A stretch of DNA of 64,000 nt, taken from contig SWDT01000018.1 in assembly GCA_009193035.1 (NCBI GenBank), positions 147,046 through 211,045 on the forward strand. The letters run 5' to 3'. Below, piece after piece: positions 37,060-50,800 of this stretch (the first letter of the stretch is position 1; every line of letters begins with the position of its first letter). The notes beneath the pieces are model-generated. The model made no database searches. It saw only the letters and a program-made list of their open reading frames with translations, and was not told where the DNA came from. The translations under genes were made by a program, and so were the position numbers. The DNA is from Halicephalobus mephisto (lineage: Eukaryota > Nematoda > Chromadorea > Rhabditida > Panagrolaimidae).

Positions 37060-37640
37060 CAACCATGAATAACAACTCTGGTTTTTTTGAGGAAAATCAA
37101 AGAAACTTACGACCCTGAATGTACGATAATTGCCGACACTCTCATCAATGTAATAGCAGTCCCAGTTTTACTCATTTCAGGACTCACTATTTACTTAATT
37201 GTCTACAAATCCCCTCCGGCGATGAGCGTCTACAAGCTGTGTCTCTTTGTCAATCTTCTCACTATCATTGTTCCTGTGACGTTTACGAGTTTGAGCGAAC
37301 CTAGAATTACATAAAGTTAGGGATCTGTTTCTTTGATGGGATAATGTTCTTTTAAAATTCTTATTTGACTAGATTCTTCCATTATATGCGGGATTTCTCC
37401 ATAGTAGTTCGGGCTTCAACAATTATATCCACGTAGATTGAACGGTATTTTTCGACTCTTATGAAGACAGAAGTAAGAGTGTCTTTTAGAACCGAAAGTT
37501 TATTACAAATTTCTTCGCTGGGATCAATTTACTGTATCTTATCTTGACTTTGTATTTCGGTCTTCATCCAGAAGAGGATTCATTGAGGATAAAGTTATGG
37601 GTCATTTTATTGAGACTAACATCGAAGGAGGGAATTTATA
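37060..37640 (+). pseudogene. Chemoreceptor-type GPCR remnant
   Basis: A 37099-37310 frame reads PECTIIADTLINVIAVPVLL, then a second hydrophobic run and YKSPPAMSVYKLCLFVN. This resembles the first two helices and the YKTPxxMxxYK loop of nematode Srh/Sri-type seven-helix receptors. The ATG at 37064 (MNNNSGFF) is one frame off, and after SLSEPRIT the frame stops. Weak hydrophobic pieces continue to about 37640 in other frames. It is read as a decayed copy. The family call rests on loop motif and hydropathy only. Confidence 0.4.
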
Positions 37641-37649
37641 AAAGTAAAT

Positions 37650-38350
37650 TACAAAATAGGGATTGAAGTAAATAAAAAAATATGATCAGTATATATCTTC
37701 TTCGTTGAACATAGATTTTTTAAAAAGTTTATTTTGGTTTGAAATGGATATATTTGAATTAAATTTTCGATATTCTAATTACTCCTTAGATAATGAAAGA
37801 AACATTCTTCATGTTGTCAAAATTGAAGATCAAAGTTTGAATTTGAAATTTGGATTTTCCACATTAAAACAAAATTTACATTTTTCTGTTTCAAAGAATT
37901 CATATATCAAATTCTATCAATCTAAGTAAAAAGTGTACAATTTTTAATTTAAAAAAATCAAAATTTCGATTTTCAACTCTGACTGTTAACTTTGACTTTG
38001 AATTTCGATAGTTAACCTTAACTTTCAACTCTGACGGTCAAATTTTGTATTACGAAACACTAGTTGTTCATCCTTGGTCATGACGTGACTGACAATTTCA
38101 CTTTTTTCAATTTTGTTTTTGTGGTTTCTGGATTCATTTCTTAGTTATTTTTACATCTGGTAAATAACAAAAAATATAAAAACTAGCAGATGTATAAACA
38201 ACCGGAAAGATTCAGAAGATTTCAAAAACACAGAAAAAATAAATTCATCATCCACATTGACTCCAAAGATCAGGACTTATTTTGTTCATTTAAAAGAAAT
38301 TTAACGACTTCCTCGCTGAGATAGCAAAAACCGGCATCTTCTGTTTACTT
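37650..38350. other. Intergenic, minisatellite-like blocks
   Basis: AACTTTGACTTTGAATTTCG-type blocks at 37970-38050 are related to the array at 4440-4990. Otherwise nothing recognisable. A 60-codon frame from 37744 has no family likeness. Confidence 0.4.
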
Positions 38351-38358
38351 ATAAGTAC

Positions 38359-38580
38359 TTAGAAAGCTACGTGTTCCAGGAATTTCCTGGTCTCGTTGTT
38401 TACAACACTGCTGAGACCATCACCAGGATAGGTTATTTTCGTGTCATCCTTGGTGGAGCCAGAGTAGTTATGGAGTTGTTGAAGTTTTCTCATGAATGTC
38501 TGCGGGGGTTTAGAGAGATCTTCCTCAGCATAGTCTCCGCCAAGACTAAAACTCTTCAGATGACTGTTGAAATCCATCAT
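38359..38580 (-). CDS. Unassigned small open frame, 73 aa
   Basis: An ATG-led frame of 73 codons in a GC-richer island within AT-rich DNA. The codon third positions look coding (many C and G). The sequence is polar with no signal peptide or membrane segment (starts MMDFNSHLKSFSLGGDYAEE, ends FLEHVAF). It could be the last exon of a larger minus-strand gene. I do not recognise it. Confidence 0.35.
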   Translation of the reverse strand: MMDFNSHLKSFSLGGDYAEEDLSKPPQTFMRKLQQLHNYSGSTKDDTKITYPGDGLSSVVNNETRKFLEHVAF

Positions 38581-39179
38581 GATTCAAATTTCACTCTCGT
38601 TCATCCTCACTACAGTATCTTGTGTCTTATTTACAATCTCTTTGTTCGGCAAAATTGAGATGAACATTGTGAAGTTGGAGTTTTTGCAATGTATTATTTT
38701 CACAATTTAATAATCTTCGTCAAACTGAGAATTTCTACTGAAAGTTTTGAAATGAAAAATAAAGGATGAAAGATACTGAAAATTAGCGTTGGATGTTTAT
38801 TTTACTTTTTTCAAAAAATATCATCTATTGTAATTAATTAAAATTGTTGATTTCATAAAAAATTGACTTTTTTAGAAAGTAATACAAGTTAATACAGTCA
38901 TAAACAGTATTACAAGTGGTTCAAGACTAAAAAGTGATCTTTATTAGAAACTTTCCAAGAATGATAAAAAATAATTTTGCCGATTTTTTTATTGTTTAAA
39001 ATTTCAAAAACAAAAACGTAATGATCTGTATGTTTTTTGTACTTTTTAGAACTTAACATAATTATCACTGTAATCTCTATTTCTCTAAAAAATTGAAAAA
39101 AATATACTTTAACCCTGACAAATTATTTCTTATAACATTTATGACTATGCTACATTTGATAAATATTTCTAAAATTGCT

Positions 39180-39340
39180 CCATATGACAGAAGCCCGATC
39201 GATATGGACCCCATTTGTTCAAATCCCATGTTCCAAATCTTGAACTTGAGCAACAAGGTTGCGCAGTCCATTAGCGGAAGTTCAAAGACAAGTGCCGGTC
39301 CCGATTCAAAGCCGAAATTCTCCACTTACAAAAGTAAGAG
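39180..39340 (+). other. GC-richer island with short open frames on both strands
   Basis: A plus frame (MDPICSNPMFQILNLSNKVA..., ending before a GTAAGA donor at 39334) and a minus frame of 82 codons overlap. A second island at 39914-40060 has a plus frame (NPMRIVDYRMPEGTGSC...) ending in a GTAATT donor, but its phase does not fit the first. Possible exons of an unrecognised gene. Confidence 0.25.
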
Positions 39341-39452
39341 CAAAAACAAAAAAGAAAAAAATTTTAACCTGATTCAAGTAGTTCTTTGATTTCGACTTTA
39401 AACTTTTCCTCTTTGCCAGTTTTAATGAATCATTACAAATCGTAGAATACTG

Positions 39453-39578
39453 CACACAAAAAACAGCACATGGTATGTAATGTCTCGATGTATTGTATTT
39501 TACATACTATATTGAATATACTGTGCATACATTATATTCAATTTATACACCGGCACATTTGAGCTGTTATTGCATGTA
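39453..39578. mobile_element. AT-rich TIR element, copies 5 and neighbour
   Basis: It contains ATGGTATGTAATG, CATACTATATTGAATATACT and ends GAGCTGTTATTGCATGTA. A second direct copy at 39737-39864 is about 90% alike by eye. Confidence 0.55.
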
Positions 39579-39736
39579 GAAGATAAGAAAACATAGGAAA
39601 TACAGTATAGGAGACAAAAGGGTAGAGGATATGTTGAAGTAACAAGAGTAAGAGATATGGTATAGGAGATAACAGACAGGAGGATAGAAAATATGAAATG
39701 ATAGATGCATCACAGAAGATAGAAAGACATAAATAG

Positions 39737-39864
39737 TACATACAGAAAACGACACATGGTATGTAATGTACCGATGTATTATATTTTATATACTATATTG
39801 AATATATTGCACATACATTGCATTCAATTTATACACCGGTACATTTGAGCTGTTATTGCATGTA
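39737..39864. mobile_element. AT-rich TIR element, copy 6
   Basis: Same order of blocks as 39453-39578, including TACACCGGTACATTTGAGCT near the end, the complement of the start of the copy at 16632. Confidence 0.55.
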
Positions 39865-41000
39865 ATGGTTTTCTTTTGTTCTGCCCTCCAGGAAACAAAT
39901 GAAAGTCTGAAAAACTGGAGATTCTCACATTAGTCAAAAACCCCATGAGAATCGTGGATTACCGCATGCCGGAAGGGACTGGCTCGTGCCGGATCTGGTT
40001 GTTGCGCGATCGGATCGACCTTGAAATGGTTAAAGTGGATTACTTGTGCGTAATTTTGAGAGGAAAGAGTGGAAAAGGAAGTGGAAGAGAGAGTTATTAC
40101 ATAATAGAGGATTGGAAGTTATGAAGTACTCACTATCCTGTCATGAGAATAAACTTTATTCAAAATCGAAACCAACAATCGATATCTCACAGCATTGTAA
40201 TTAATATAAATTTTTGGTCACTTTAATTGTGAAATTTGTCCCTTCAAGTAAATCAATGTTGATGGTAATTCGGAACAATTCTTCTATTAGGTAATTTTCA
40301 TCAAGTAGTCAGAAATGTCAGCTTTCATCCAAGGCAATCTCTGTCTGGATCCACATGGGAATGAAGCCAAGATTCGAAAGGGCACTTTATGCTTGAATTT
40401 TTCAGGATAAACACTTCGTGCCTGGACATTCTAGGAATTCTAATGATATAGTATTAAGGATGACTTTTATATCCTGATGAAGAACATTGAAAAAGTACAT
40501 CAAGTTATGTAACTTTTTCGATTTAACGATGATTTTTTTTGAACATACTTTTTGAATTTCCTCTAGATGCATTTCATAGTTCTATATCCAGTATATGAAG
40601 AAATATGCAATATTTATTTCAAAATATGTTTATAAAGAATAATAATCCTCAACAAAGTTGCTGTAGTAAAATCGCATCTTACAGTTATACGTATTGAAGT
40701 CAAAGTTGAACGACGAGATTTGTCTCTTCAATTTGGATACCATTTCGACAAAGTGCATTATTTTTTGTCTTCATCAGCCATAATCTCAACTCCAAAAATG
40801 ACTAAATTCTTACGCATTTTGCTTTATTGGACGGTTGATGGGTCGTGACGTCGTTTCTGTCACTTGTGATGGCGTTCCTGTTCTTGAACCTTTTTGGATT
40901 CAATGACTAAGAATTTTATTCAGATTTTTTATCCAAGTTTGATGACTAATTTCTTTTCAGAATCTTTAGTATTTATTTCTTCGAACTTGCCTGAGGAATT

Positions 41001-42588
41001 TTAAAATCCTTCATTTTCTTCGAGATTTTTCCAATTAACCAAGCCCGAGGCAGTGGAAACGGATATTTGCAGCCACTTGAGACTGAGGGCATTTTTGGTC
41101 TTTTTAAATTTCTTCTGCAACAAAATGAGATCATTTTCAATAAAGTGATCCTTGACATGATTTCGGACCAAAAATGGACCTTTTTGCACTTTTTTCGAGT
41201 TCCCACGGCTACTGTGATTCAATTAGTGTTACCTTCTTTGGCCTTGTTTTGGATTCCAATTCATTACCATTTCCCATTTTCTTGGAAAAAGTTTTTGTCA
41301 CCTTGTTCAAGACAATGGCACTCATTTGTTTGTTGAGCCAATAGGAAGTGGAAGGGAGAGTAGGTAACAATGGATTTCCTCTACGGATAGGTTTCGCTGG
41401 CACAGACTGACCTGTTTTGCCACTTTTAGACCGTGAGCGTGAAAATGGAATAGATGGGAGAAAGTAAACTGTAGCATTAGTCAAAGTCAAAAGTGACAAG
41501 TTTTTGACTTTTAATGAACTTGCATTTCAAAAAATCTCCATATGAATTACGAAATTTAATTCAAAATTAATTCTAAAAACGTTAATAAAGAAAGTCCCTG
41601 GATATTGTCTAATACATTTGTAAATCTGCTGTTTACAATCACTATCCAGACGATTTAACAGATAGTAGATATTATTAAAATAATAATAAATGTAAAATTT
41701 CTCTTCATTTTTGAACACTATTCTAAAAATTTTTCCACTAGAAATTGTCAGAATAGTGATTTAGTTAGACGATTTTCTAATAATTTCAGTCACTATCCAG
41801 ACGATTTAACAGATAGTAGATATTATTAAAATAATAATAAATGTAAAATTTCTCTTTATTTTTGAACACTATTCTAAAAATTTTTCCACTAGAAATTGTC
41901 AGAATAGTGATTTAGTTAGACTATTTTCTAATAATTTCAGTCACTATCTAGACGATTTTGCAGATAGTAGATATTATTAAAATAGTGACAAATATAAAAT
42001 TTTTTAAATTTTTGAACATTATTCTTTGTTTGTAATTTGATTTTTAGGATAGTGACTGAAATATTTTTGGAGAATCTTCTCTCCAATCGATATCTTTCAA
42101 CTTTGCAATCGAATTCTTGGCATTCTTGACCACCAATCGAATTTTCTACCATTTTTGCGAATTCCTGTTTTTCCTCTTCGCTCCGCCTCTGCTGGTCATC
42201 TTTCTCCTGTAGAGCCTTCTTTTCTCGGTCAATTTGCAACAAGTGGTTTCTCACCTCCCAAGCAACAAGTACCCCAAGGCATTCCCAGAGGACCCCAAAA
42301 GTGTCGACAAGTGTCTTCTGAGAAGGTCGTCTCCCGCTGAGGTCAAGTCCTCAAATTTTCCTTCCGGAAGACACTTGTCAACCGAGATATCATTTCTGGT
42401 TTCCATGTCCCGAGAATCATTGCGTAAGATTTATTTCGTGGATTAGTTTTATTTTGAGCATAAATGGCGCTGGTTCCTTTCCCGATTAGTATTCAAATCG
42501 GGATTCTTTTGTTCTTTCAATAGGGTTACCTGTAATGGGATCGGACACGGTCAGCTTTGATGTCTGGGATGGGTTTTCATTGGAGTTA
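41001..42588 (-). CDS. Candidate gene: 3' exons of an unrecognised protein
   Basis: Four minus-strand blocks join in phase: 42588-42530 (after TTTCTACAG, before GTAACC), 42349-42134, 41468-41233 (after GCTACAG, before GTAACA) and 41114-41001 (after TTGTTGCAG, ending TAA). The second block encodes a hydrophobic stretch, then a charged coiled-coil-like run (LLQIDREKKALQEKDDQQRR). The third is basic and Ser/Pro-rich; the last reads KKFKKTKNALSLKWLQISVS... to a stop. The acceptor of the second block (ATTTGAG) is weak and other frames are also open there. The family is not recognised. It may belong with the candidate exons further upstream at 43-55 kb. Confidence 0.35.
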
Positions 42589-43069
42589 CTGTAGAAAACG
42601 AAAATTGATTTCAAATGATAGTTATTTAATTTTCAGTAGAGCATATTAGAATAGTGACTGAAAAAATGATTTTTGAATACACTTAGACACTATCCAACAG
42701 GTGATTGAGATTTCATTTAATAGTGACTAAAAAGTAGAATTTTGGAACAATTTCAATCATTATTTAGATAATTTCCTTTCTTTATTGATATTGTTAGAAT
42801 AATGACTAAAATGTACCCAAATATAATTATTTTTTATCACTATCTTAAACATCATTTTTAAAAAATAATGACTTCAAACAACAATTTCGAAGTAGTTTTA
42901 GTCACTATTCTAAATATTATTTTTTGAAAACGAAAATAGTTAGGATAGTGACTAGGAAAAGTAGTTTTTTAATAAACTTAGTTACTGTCCCTTTAGGAAT
43001 GTCCTTTATAAATATCTTTTCAATCCCCACTGCTGATCAAAATTCCCGGGCTTTTAATCTCTATTAGTC

Positions 43070-46000
43070 ACTTCGCAGATGGATTTGTCATCCAGATGAC
43101 TCTTTGCTTTGATTCCAGCTGTCGTAGAATCTCCCCAAAGCCCGAATTTCTGTCTCGAGAGTGACTGACGGTCAAGCTCAGATTTTGTTTGCTCAACTTT
43201 TTTCGGTGCCCTCTCCGATTCGGGCCGTTCACCTGGCTTGATCTGCTTTTCCTTTTCTGAATTGCCAGGTAGGTCAGACGATCGACGGAAATGTAACTTT
43301 ATTTTCCCCGTTGTAAAGGAGATTAGGTTGAGATTTTACACTAAAAGGATATCACTTGGGAATTCCTTGGATTTAGAAATAAGGGGATACAGTAGGATTT
43401 AGTTCACATAGTGGATGAATAAGGGATTTTTTAGTTTGTTATACTGTATTACAATAGTGTCCAAAGTAAGGCAGAAGTTATTTTAGGTACTATGATAGTT
43501 ATATAAACTTACTGTAGAAATAGGATAGTGATTGAAATAGTTCTAAAATCTTATTTCAAGTCACTATCGTAATGGTTTTACTGAAAACACAAATTGTCAG
43601 AATATTTTCTAAAGTAAGGCAGAAGTTATTTTAGGTACTATTATAGCTATATAAACTTACTGTAGAAGTATGATAGTGATTGAAATAGTTCTAAAATCTT
43701 ATTTCAAGTCACTATCCTAATAGTTTTTACTAGAAAAATAATTTAGGATAATGTTCAAAAATGATAAAAATTATCTGTTTTGGTTACTATTCCAATAATG
43801 AAAACCTTCAGAACGACAACTGAAAAACTAATTTCACTAGTTGTCTGAACATTTTCCGGACATTTTTATAGGTTATCGTTCTTTGAATAATGTTTACCAT
43901 AAGATTAAACTTGTCTGCTCTCAGTCACTATTCTTGCACTTTCGTTGCGGTTCCTTTTCTGCTGCTGTTGATCACGTGTGATCTCTGATTTTTTCCTTTT
44001 TCCACAACATCCCTAAATCACAATTTTTTATTGAAAATTATTCCAACTTTTTTTCAAAAAAAATTTATCCCATACACTTACAAGTGATCAAAAACGATAA
44101 AAATTCCTATTGAATCTCTCAATAGCCAGCTTTACCGCTTTCATGATTCCCGTCTTTTGTGTTGCCAGCCGCTCTCTTTGCAGCCAAAAATCTACCGTAT
44201 CAAAGGGATGGCGTCCATGAAAGGAAGATGAGTCGCCTCGTTCGTTCATTCGCCGCTCATGAGCCGTCCAACTCGTAAAATTGCGTTTTGCTTTGAGATT
44301 TGAGCTTTATTTTGACGGAGAGCCGTGTCATCAATCGGGTATGACTCTTCATGACTAGCTTTGCTTTAGTGCTTCCTCGTATTTGGCCTGTGGGGGTGGT
44401 TCTACTGTAATAAGTTGTTTTGAAAAATTTGATGAGGTGGAAATGTGTTTTATAAAAAAGTAGGTTTAATAATATTGGATACTATTCTATATCACTTTAA
44501 CTAGTTATGATTATTATTAAGTTCTTTATTTCTGACTAGATAGCGATTGGGAAAAGTGGTTTTTGATCAAGCTGAGATACTGTCCAAATAATATCCAAGG
44601 GAATTAAAAATTGCTTAAATAGTGACTATTAAGGACAATTTGTGGTTATTCTGAGGCACTATTCTAATAGTATCAAATGGTAGTAGAAATTGTATGAATA
44701 GGGATTATTACAAACGATTTCTGAATATCTTCAGATACTATTCTAATAGTATCCAATAGTGGTAGAAATTGTATGAATAGGGATTATTACAAACGATTTC
44801 TGAATATCTTCAGATACTATTCTAATAGTATCCAATAGTGGTAGAAATTGTATGAATAGGAACTATTACAAACCATTTTTGAATATCTCTAGATACTATT
44901 CTAATAGTATCGAATAGTGGTAGAAATTGTATGAATAGGGACTATTACAAACCATTTTTGAATATCTTCAGATACTATTCTAGTGATCTTAACTATTAGT
45001 AGAAATTGCACTGGATAGTGACTAAAGACACCACTTTTAGTTTGCGTTGTTTCCTCGATGTAATGACTAGTTCAAACTTATCATATCTTGCTTCCCCTTT
45101 CTGTACAACAGCCCCTGTCCCAGGAAAACACTTTTTTCTCGTCTAGAAAAACTTCTTTCCGGTCCGAGGCCTTCCCGTCATCTGAGCTCCCTTCACCAGT
45201 TTTCTTGAGCCGGTCCTGAGACTAACTTTGCGCACTTGTTGAAAACTGTCGTCGGCTTTCTTTCCATCGTACTATTTTTCGTTGATGACAGTTTCAGCCG
45301 GTTTTTGCGTTCAACAGACAGGAAGTTCTCGAGGAAGAAGAGCTTGAATGAGGAAATGGACCTGGATCGGGACTGGCTCCAAATGACAGTCCGTAAAAAG
45401 TTGTCGCTTCCGGGGTTTTGGATTTGTCTTATTGAGAACGAAGATCTGTAAGAAATTTGAGATTTTTTGAATTATAAATTTTTTGAGAAAACGATATGGG
45501 AAATGATTTCGTCATCATTCTAAATTTCAGTAGAAATGATTCGAATAGTAACTGTAAACAATATTTTTGAGACTGTTTTTTGGGTGTTATCCGGAATGAA
45601 GTAAATAGTGACTGGAATTATTAGGAAATTGTTTTGCTAAGTCACTATTCTGGAAACTGTTACTTCTGATGAATATTTTAGATAGTGACTAAAATTGTTT
45701 TAACAAGTCACTATCCTAGACAATTTCTACTTTTAGATAATGTTGCTGGGATAGTGACTGGAATTATTAAGAAATTGTTTTGCTAAGTCACTATTCTGGA
45801 AACTGTTACTTTTCATGAATATTATTCTAGATAGTGACTGAAGTTGTTTCAAAATTGTGTTTTCTAGTGACTATCCTAGACAATTTTCACTGATTTTCTG
45901 AATCGTATAAATCTATTTCAACTTTTCTGCTCGAAGACCTGCTTTTTCGAAACAGAGTAAAATTATTGGAATTTCGATTTTTACTCTTTTAGTCGTTTTA

Positions 46001-47363
46001 CTATTATCTAATCTGGCTAACTTTTTTCGAGTATTCATTTTCTCATTTTATCCGGCTCTTTGAAATCCAGTCTTCCATTTCGGCGTCGGAGTAAAGTATT
46101 CTTCCCATCCCCTTTTTTGGTCATCGATGCGGCTTTCTTTGGAAACCCGATGCCACAAATCCCAAATTTTGTCCACATTGATTCCTACCGTTTTCTTTAC
46201 ATTTCTAAACTTGTTTTATTTTACTTTAATTGATTTTTATTTTGTAAACAATTTGACTACAAGTTTAGTTTAAACAATGTAATATTTATCTCCAGCGAGT
46301 TTGCAAACATCTTTTGCCTACAAGAGCTCATGTAAATAACCGGACAAAACAACAAACAAAGCTTCCAATGGCTCAAATCTCGAAGGCGCGAAAGTTAAAT
46401 TTACCAAGTTTTGGGTTTGTATTTGTTTTGGCTCGGATTTTGTTTGGAGTTTTTACAAATATTTGAACGTGAAGAAGAGCAAGGTCGGGGAATCCCTTGT
46501 AGGAAGATGATATGCATGTTCATAATGGCTGGGAGTAGGTTCGGGTAATTACTATCCATCGAAAAATAGTGATTTAGGAGTTTGGGGATCACCATCCAAC
46601 GTCTGTTGTCAAATAGTGACTGAGATTCTTGTTAGTGATTGATATCTTGAAGATTTCCACAGTATAGAATAAATTACAAAGGATAGTGACTGGAAAATCT
46701 TTGAAGATCGCCTTTCCAGTCACTATCTTTGCAATTCCTCTTCTCAGTAGAAATTCCCAGAATAGTGACTAGAATCCTTGATTTTCATCACTATTTCAAA
46801 ACTTCCTACTAAACAACATAAGTTACAAAGAATAGTGACTGCAAAACCCTCGAAAATCGTCTTTTCAGTCACTATCCTTGCAATTTCTTCTACTCCATTG
46901 AATTCATTAAGATAGTGACTGAAAATCAAAAATCATCTTTTCAGTCACTATTTTATTTCTATTGCTTCCATGACAGTACCTGTTTTTTAACTTTCCACTT
47001 AATTGAAGTTCCTTTACCGTACTCTAGACTTCACTTGACCAATTTCAACCTCAGGTCATCAAAAATTCTTGCCCCAATTTTCAACGAACCGACCCATTTC
47101 CGATTCCCTGTTTTTCACTAAAAACAAAATTCAATGTTACCGTAGGCAGAAGAAAAACTCTTTTGTGGTTCAGCATTGGTCCAGAATGCAGGGGCGGCAA
47201 AGCACTTAGTCATTCGTTCAGCCTCCTCGAGAACGAAAAACGGGCCGATTCGCGGGAAAGAAAGCCTGGCTTTCGACGGCAAGAGACAACTACCATAAAC
47301 CTGAGCCATTTCGGGTAAAATTTCTTGTTTTGGAGTGAGTTCAGGTGTGCCCGCTTGAGGAGT
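43070..47363 (-). other. Coding-like islands between the motif arrays
   Basis: Several islands are open on the minus strand with C-ending codons: 47363-47141 (TTCTAG acceptor, GTAACA donor, including PRIGPFFVLEEAERMTKCF), about 46150-46036 (VDKIWDLWHRVSK... to TAA), 45449-45245 (TTTCTTACAG acceptor, including SSFKLFFLENFLSVERK), about 44260-44110 (FDTVDFWLQRERLATQKTG) and about 43260-43070 (KPGERPESERAPKKVEQTKS). I could not chain all of them in one phase-consistent model. The 45.2-45.45 kb island is also open on the plus strand. They may be exons of the same candidate gene. Confidence 0.3.
44655..44990. repeat. 81-bp tandem array
   Basis: Four copies of a unit containing GAATATCTTCAGATACTATT and GTGGTAGAAATTGTATGAAT. 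It is related to the surrounding ATAGTGACT family but is amplified in direct orientation. Confidence 0.75.
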
Positions 47364-47891
47364 CTAGAATATCAACTAGGCAGAATTGTTAGTTTTCAAT
47401 TGTTACTTAAGCTGAGAAAATTTGATGAAAATTAAAATTGGTAGATGGGTATAGACTAAAGCTGAATGCTTCGGAAAAATTCGAATATTTTAAAAAGTAA
47501 CTACTATTCAGTAATTTAAATATTCAGTAGGAATTTCTTGGATAGTGACTAGTAAAGGCGGTTTTTTAGGATTCCTAGACACTATCCTAATGGTATATAT
47601 GCTGACTATAGAAATTGTCAGAATAGTGACTAGTAAGGGCAATTTTTGAGTATTTTTGAACACTATTCTAACTATATATACTAATAGTAGAAATTGTCAA
47701 AATAGTGACTATGGAAAATAATTTCTTGGTAGTTTTAGTCACTATTTTCAAAAATTCTCCCTGATCAGCTTCCTGCAACTCGTGTTGACTTTCTGTTTCC
47801 CTCCTCCTTTACGTGTGCTTTAGCCCTAACTTGATTTCTATGTTTCCGAGTCCTCAAGAGTTCCATCAACACTAGTCATAGTTGTTCCGAC

Positions 47892-50800
47892 CTTGTTTCA
47901 TTGTCCAGAAAGCTCGACACTCAACTATTTCCGCAATTTTTTCGGTTGTCACTTGGTCTCCAATCACTGCAGAATCCTAAGCCCCTCCCCTTCCGGTATT
48001 CAAGCTGATCCTATTGCGCAAGTTGCGTAAGAACTGACTTTTTTACTTTACCGTCAACTTTTCCAGAGCGTTCAGAGTTCGCGTAAACAATGTTCATATG
48101 ATTGAGATTATATTTTTTTTAGGTTTCAAGAAATTTAAAAATCCTGGAGCCTTCAAAGTTGAATATTAACGATATTATCGGTCAACAAGGCACCGGTTCT
48201 GAAGCCGCAAGACAATTTGCAGCAATGAATCTTGGAACAGCTACGATGGCAGCAACGATGGGAACTCATAATGCAGCCCAGATGCTGGATGCCAGCTTGT
48301 ATCAGACAGCTGCAGCTACGGTTGGTCTTTTTGGATTTAAATTGAAAAAAGGAAATGGTAGAAATGACGTAAGAGAGAATTCTAGAAAGAAAAAAAGGGG
48401 AAATTGAAGAATTTGAGCTATATTCTTTTTATCGGATTTATCAAAAATTACAGTATAATTTTATTTAAAAAGAAAAATTCGAAAAGTTTCAGTGGAAATA
48501 GGATAGTGACTAAAAATGAGTTTTGGATACTATCCTGAGGACTTCTGTTTTAAAACATTTCCAGGATAGTGAGCAAAAAATAGGTTTTAAATAATTTCAG
48601 TTACTATCCAGACAATTTTTACAGATAGCAGATATTGTTAAAATAGTGACTATTCGAAGTAAATTTGGAACACTATCTTGAGAATTTCCAGGATAGTGAA
48701 TAAAAAAATAATTTTTAAATAATTTCAGTCACTATCCAGACGATTTTACAGATAGTAGATGTCGTTAGGATAGTGACTGAAAGGGACAATTTTTCTTTAT
48801 TTTTAGACACTATCTTAAGAAATTTCCTTTCAGCAGAAGTTGTCAGAATAGTGATTTCGAAAAGCAAATTCAGTTACTATCTTTGGTTTCTACTCCTAGA
48901 ATAGTGACTGGAAAAGAAAATTTACCTTTGAAATTATCCAGATAAGGACGAAATTATTTGGATAATGATCATTAAGTTATTATTTTTCAAAAAATTTGTA
49001 ATTTTTCCGAAAACTTGTCCGTTAGGTGTTTCTGGATCGATTAAATATATTTACCATGCCAAAACTGACCACCGGATTGGCTTTCTCAAATATTTGGACA
49101 ACGTGAACCTTTGGCAAACGAAATTTGTTTGTAAATCTATTATTTTGCATCTCCAGAAGAAGCGGAAGAAGTGTGTCAATATGCATAGTAGTATTTTCGG
49201 TTGTTGGCTTTTCAAAACTTAGTCAATATTTGAGCTTTTCGTTTGTTCTGTAATTGAGAAATTTTTATTCATATCTAATCCGAGGTTAATTTTCATTATT
49301 GGTTAACGATCATAGTCCACACGTGAACGAAAAAAACTGATAATGAAATCAGTGGTCATTTTTGCTGAATCTGCGCCGGTCAGTGCCGACCTAGATGATA
49401 AGGAAAGACCGAGGTTTATGAGGACTGATAACACGGAGATGCTGGCACGGTCAGTCAGAGAATAGCGATGTTGCCATCTGAGAACATCTTGTTTTGAATG
49501 ATTTCGCGAAAGATTGGATAGTGATTAAAGTTATTTCAAAATCGTGTTTCTCAGTCACTATCCACACAATTAGTTGACATTGTTAGGATAGTGTTTAAAC
49601 TATAAGCAAAAATTGCTTCTTTGATCACTATCCGAACAAGATCTATCATCAGTAGAAATTTTTAGGATAGTGTCTAAAGGTGAATAAAAATTGTGTTTTT
49701 AGTCACTATTTTGACAATTTTCATTACAGGTAGAAATTTTTAGGATAGTGTCTAAAAGTGAATAAAAATTGTCATTTTTAATCACTATTCTGACAATTTC
49801 TTCTAAGAAGAGAAAATCGATGAATGAATTCACAAAATAGTTAGAATTATTTCCCTAGTCACTATCCTGAGATGTAACCTTCAGGATAGTGACTGATGCT
49901 ATTCAAAAACTATCATTATCTTGTTTTTTAAAAATCTTACTCTTCAGAATAATGACAAAGTTATTTGAAAAAATTGATTCGAAAATAATTTTCAATTTAT
50001 TTTTGAAATTTCATTTTTCGAAAAATTCCAACTTTTGACATTTCCTCTCAAATTGCCGTACAGTATCCTCTCCAGAAAATGAAAAAGTTTTACGTCCATT
50101 TTCCAGTCTTGATCCCGCTAGAGGTCGTAAAAGCATTTCTTTCTCAACTGGTCCGTCAACTGAGTTGAGACCATTCCATTTCGCGAGCCTCTCTTCCCCT
50201 TCCCGTCTACGCGTTAGTTGGTAATCTGAAAGAACGGGAATACTGTCCGACGATCCAAAAAGATCTCTGTGCGCACTTGCATTTCTGAGCTTTCTTTCAA
50301 TTTTGACTTTCAAGAAACTTCCTCTGAAAAAATTCCGCTCAGACAGTTTTATCAAGAGTTTTGAGTGATGACACTTGGAGGGGGCTAGTTAGGGTAGTGA
50401 TGATTAGGTTCGGGAAAGAAGGTGTCCGAGGATCATTCGTGATAAAACTGGGTTTTTTAAAACATGATCTTGTTTAATTTTGATGGAAATTTCGTCATGA
50501 TTAATTTAGATTTATTAATTTTCGATTTTTATTAAAAAGTAAATTCATTAATTTTCGATTTTTATTAAAAAGTAAAATTGTGAATTTTCGATTTTTAAAA
50601 CATCTTTGATCTTGAAACGACCATTTTTTGTTTTCGTGGTAGAAGTAACAAGAGTTTGAATTTTTTGAATTAAAATTGTACTTTGTAAAAAAATTAATTT
50701 ATCGATTTCTTTATTTTTGACATTATCACTTGGTCTTGTCGAGATTTCTCATTTTTCTTAAAAACCAAACATCTTTTCTGCTCGAAAACAGATTGGATTC

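Larger units (their letters stand above)
41630..49950. repeat. Array of AGTCACTAT / ATAGTGACT motifs, both orientations
   Basis: Dozens of copies of the core (G/A)ATAGTGACT and its complement AGTCACTAT(C/T) occur about every 50-120 bp, usually alternating in orientation so that neighbours can pair into hairpins. Dense patches: 41640-42060, 42650-42980, 43500-43750, 45590-45900, 46600-46960, 47530-47750, 48490-48930, 49510-49900. A further patch lies at 54770-55210, beyond pha-4. GC-richer islands fall between the patches. I do not see this motif outside 41-56 kb in this window. Confidence 0.75.

Noticed and set aside
45236..45451. A plus-strand 71-codon frame ending in a GTAAGA donor as the first pha-4 exon
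   Set aside because: Its phase-2 end joined to the exon at 48123 gives an immediate stop, and the minus-strand reading has better codon third positions.
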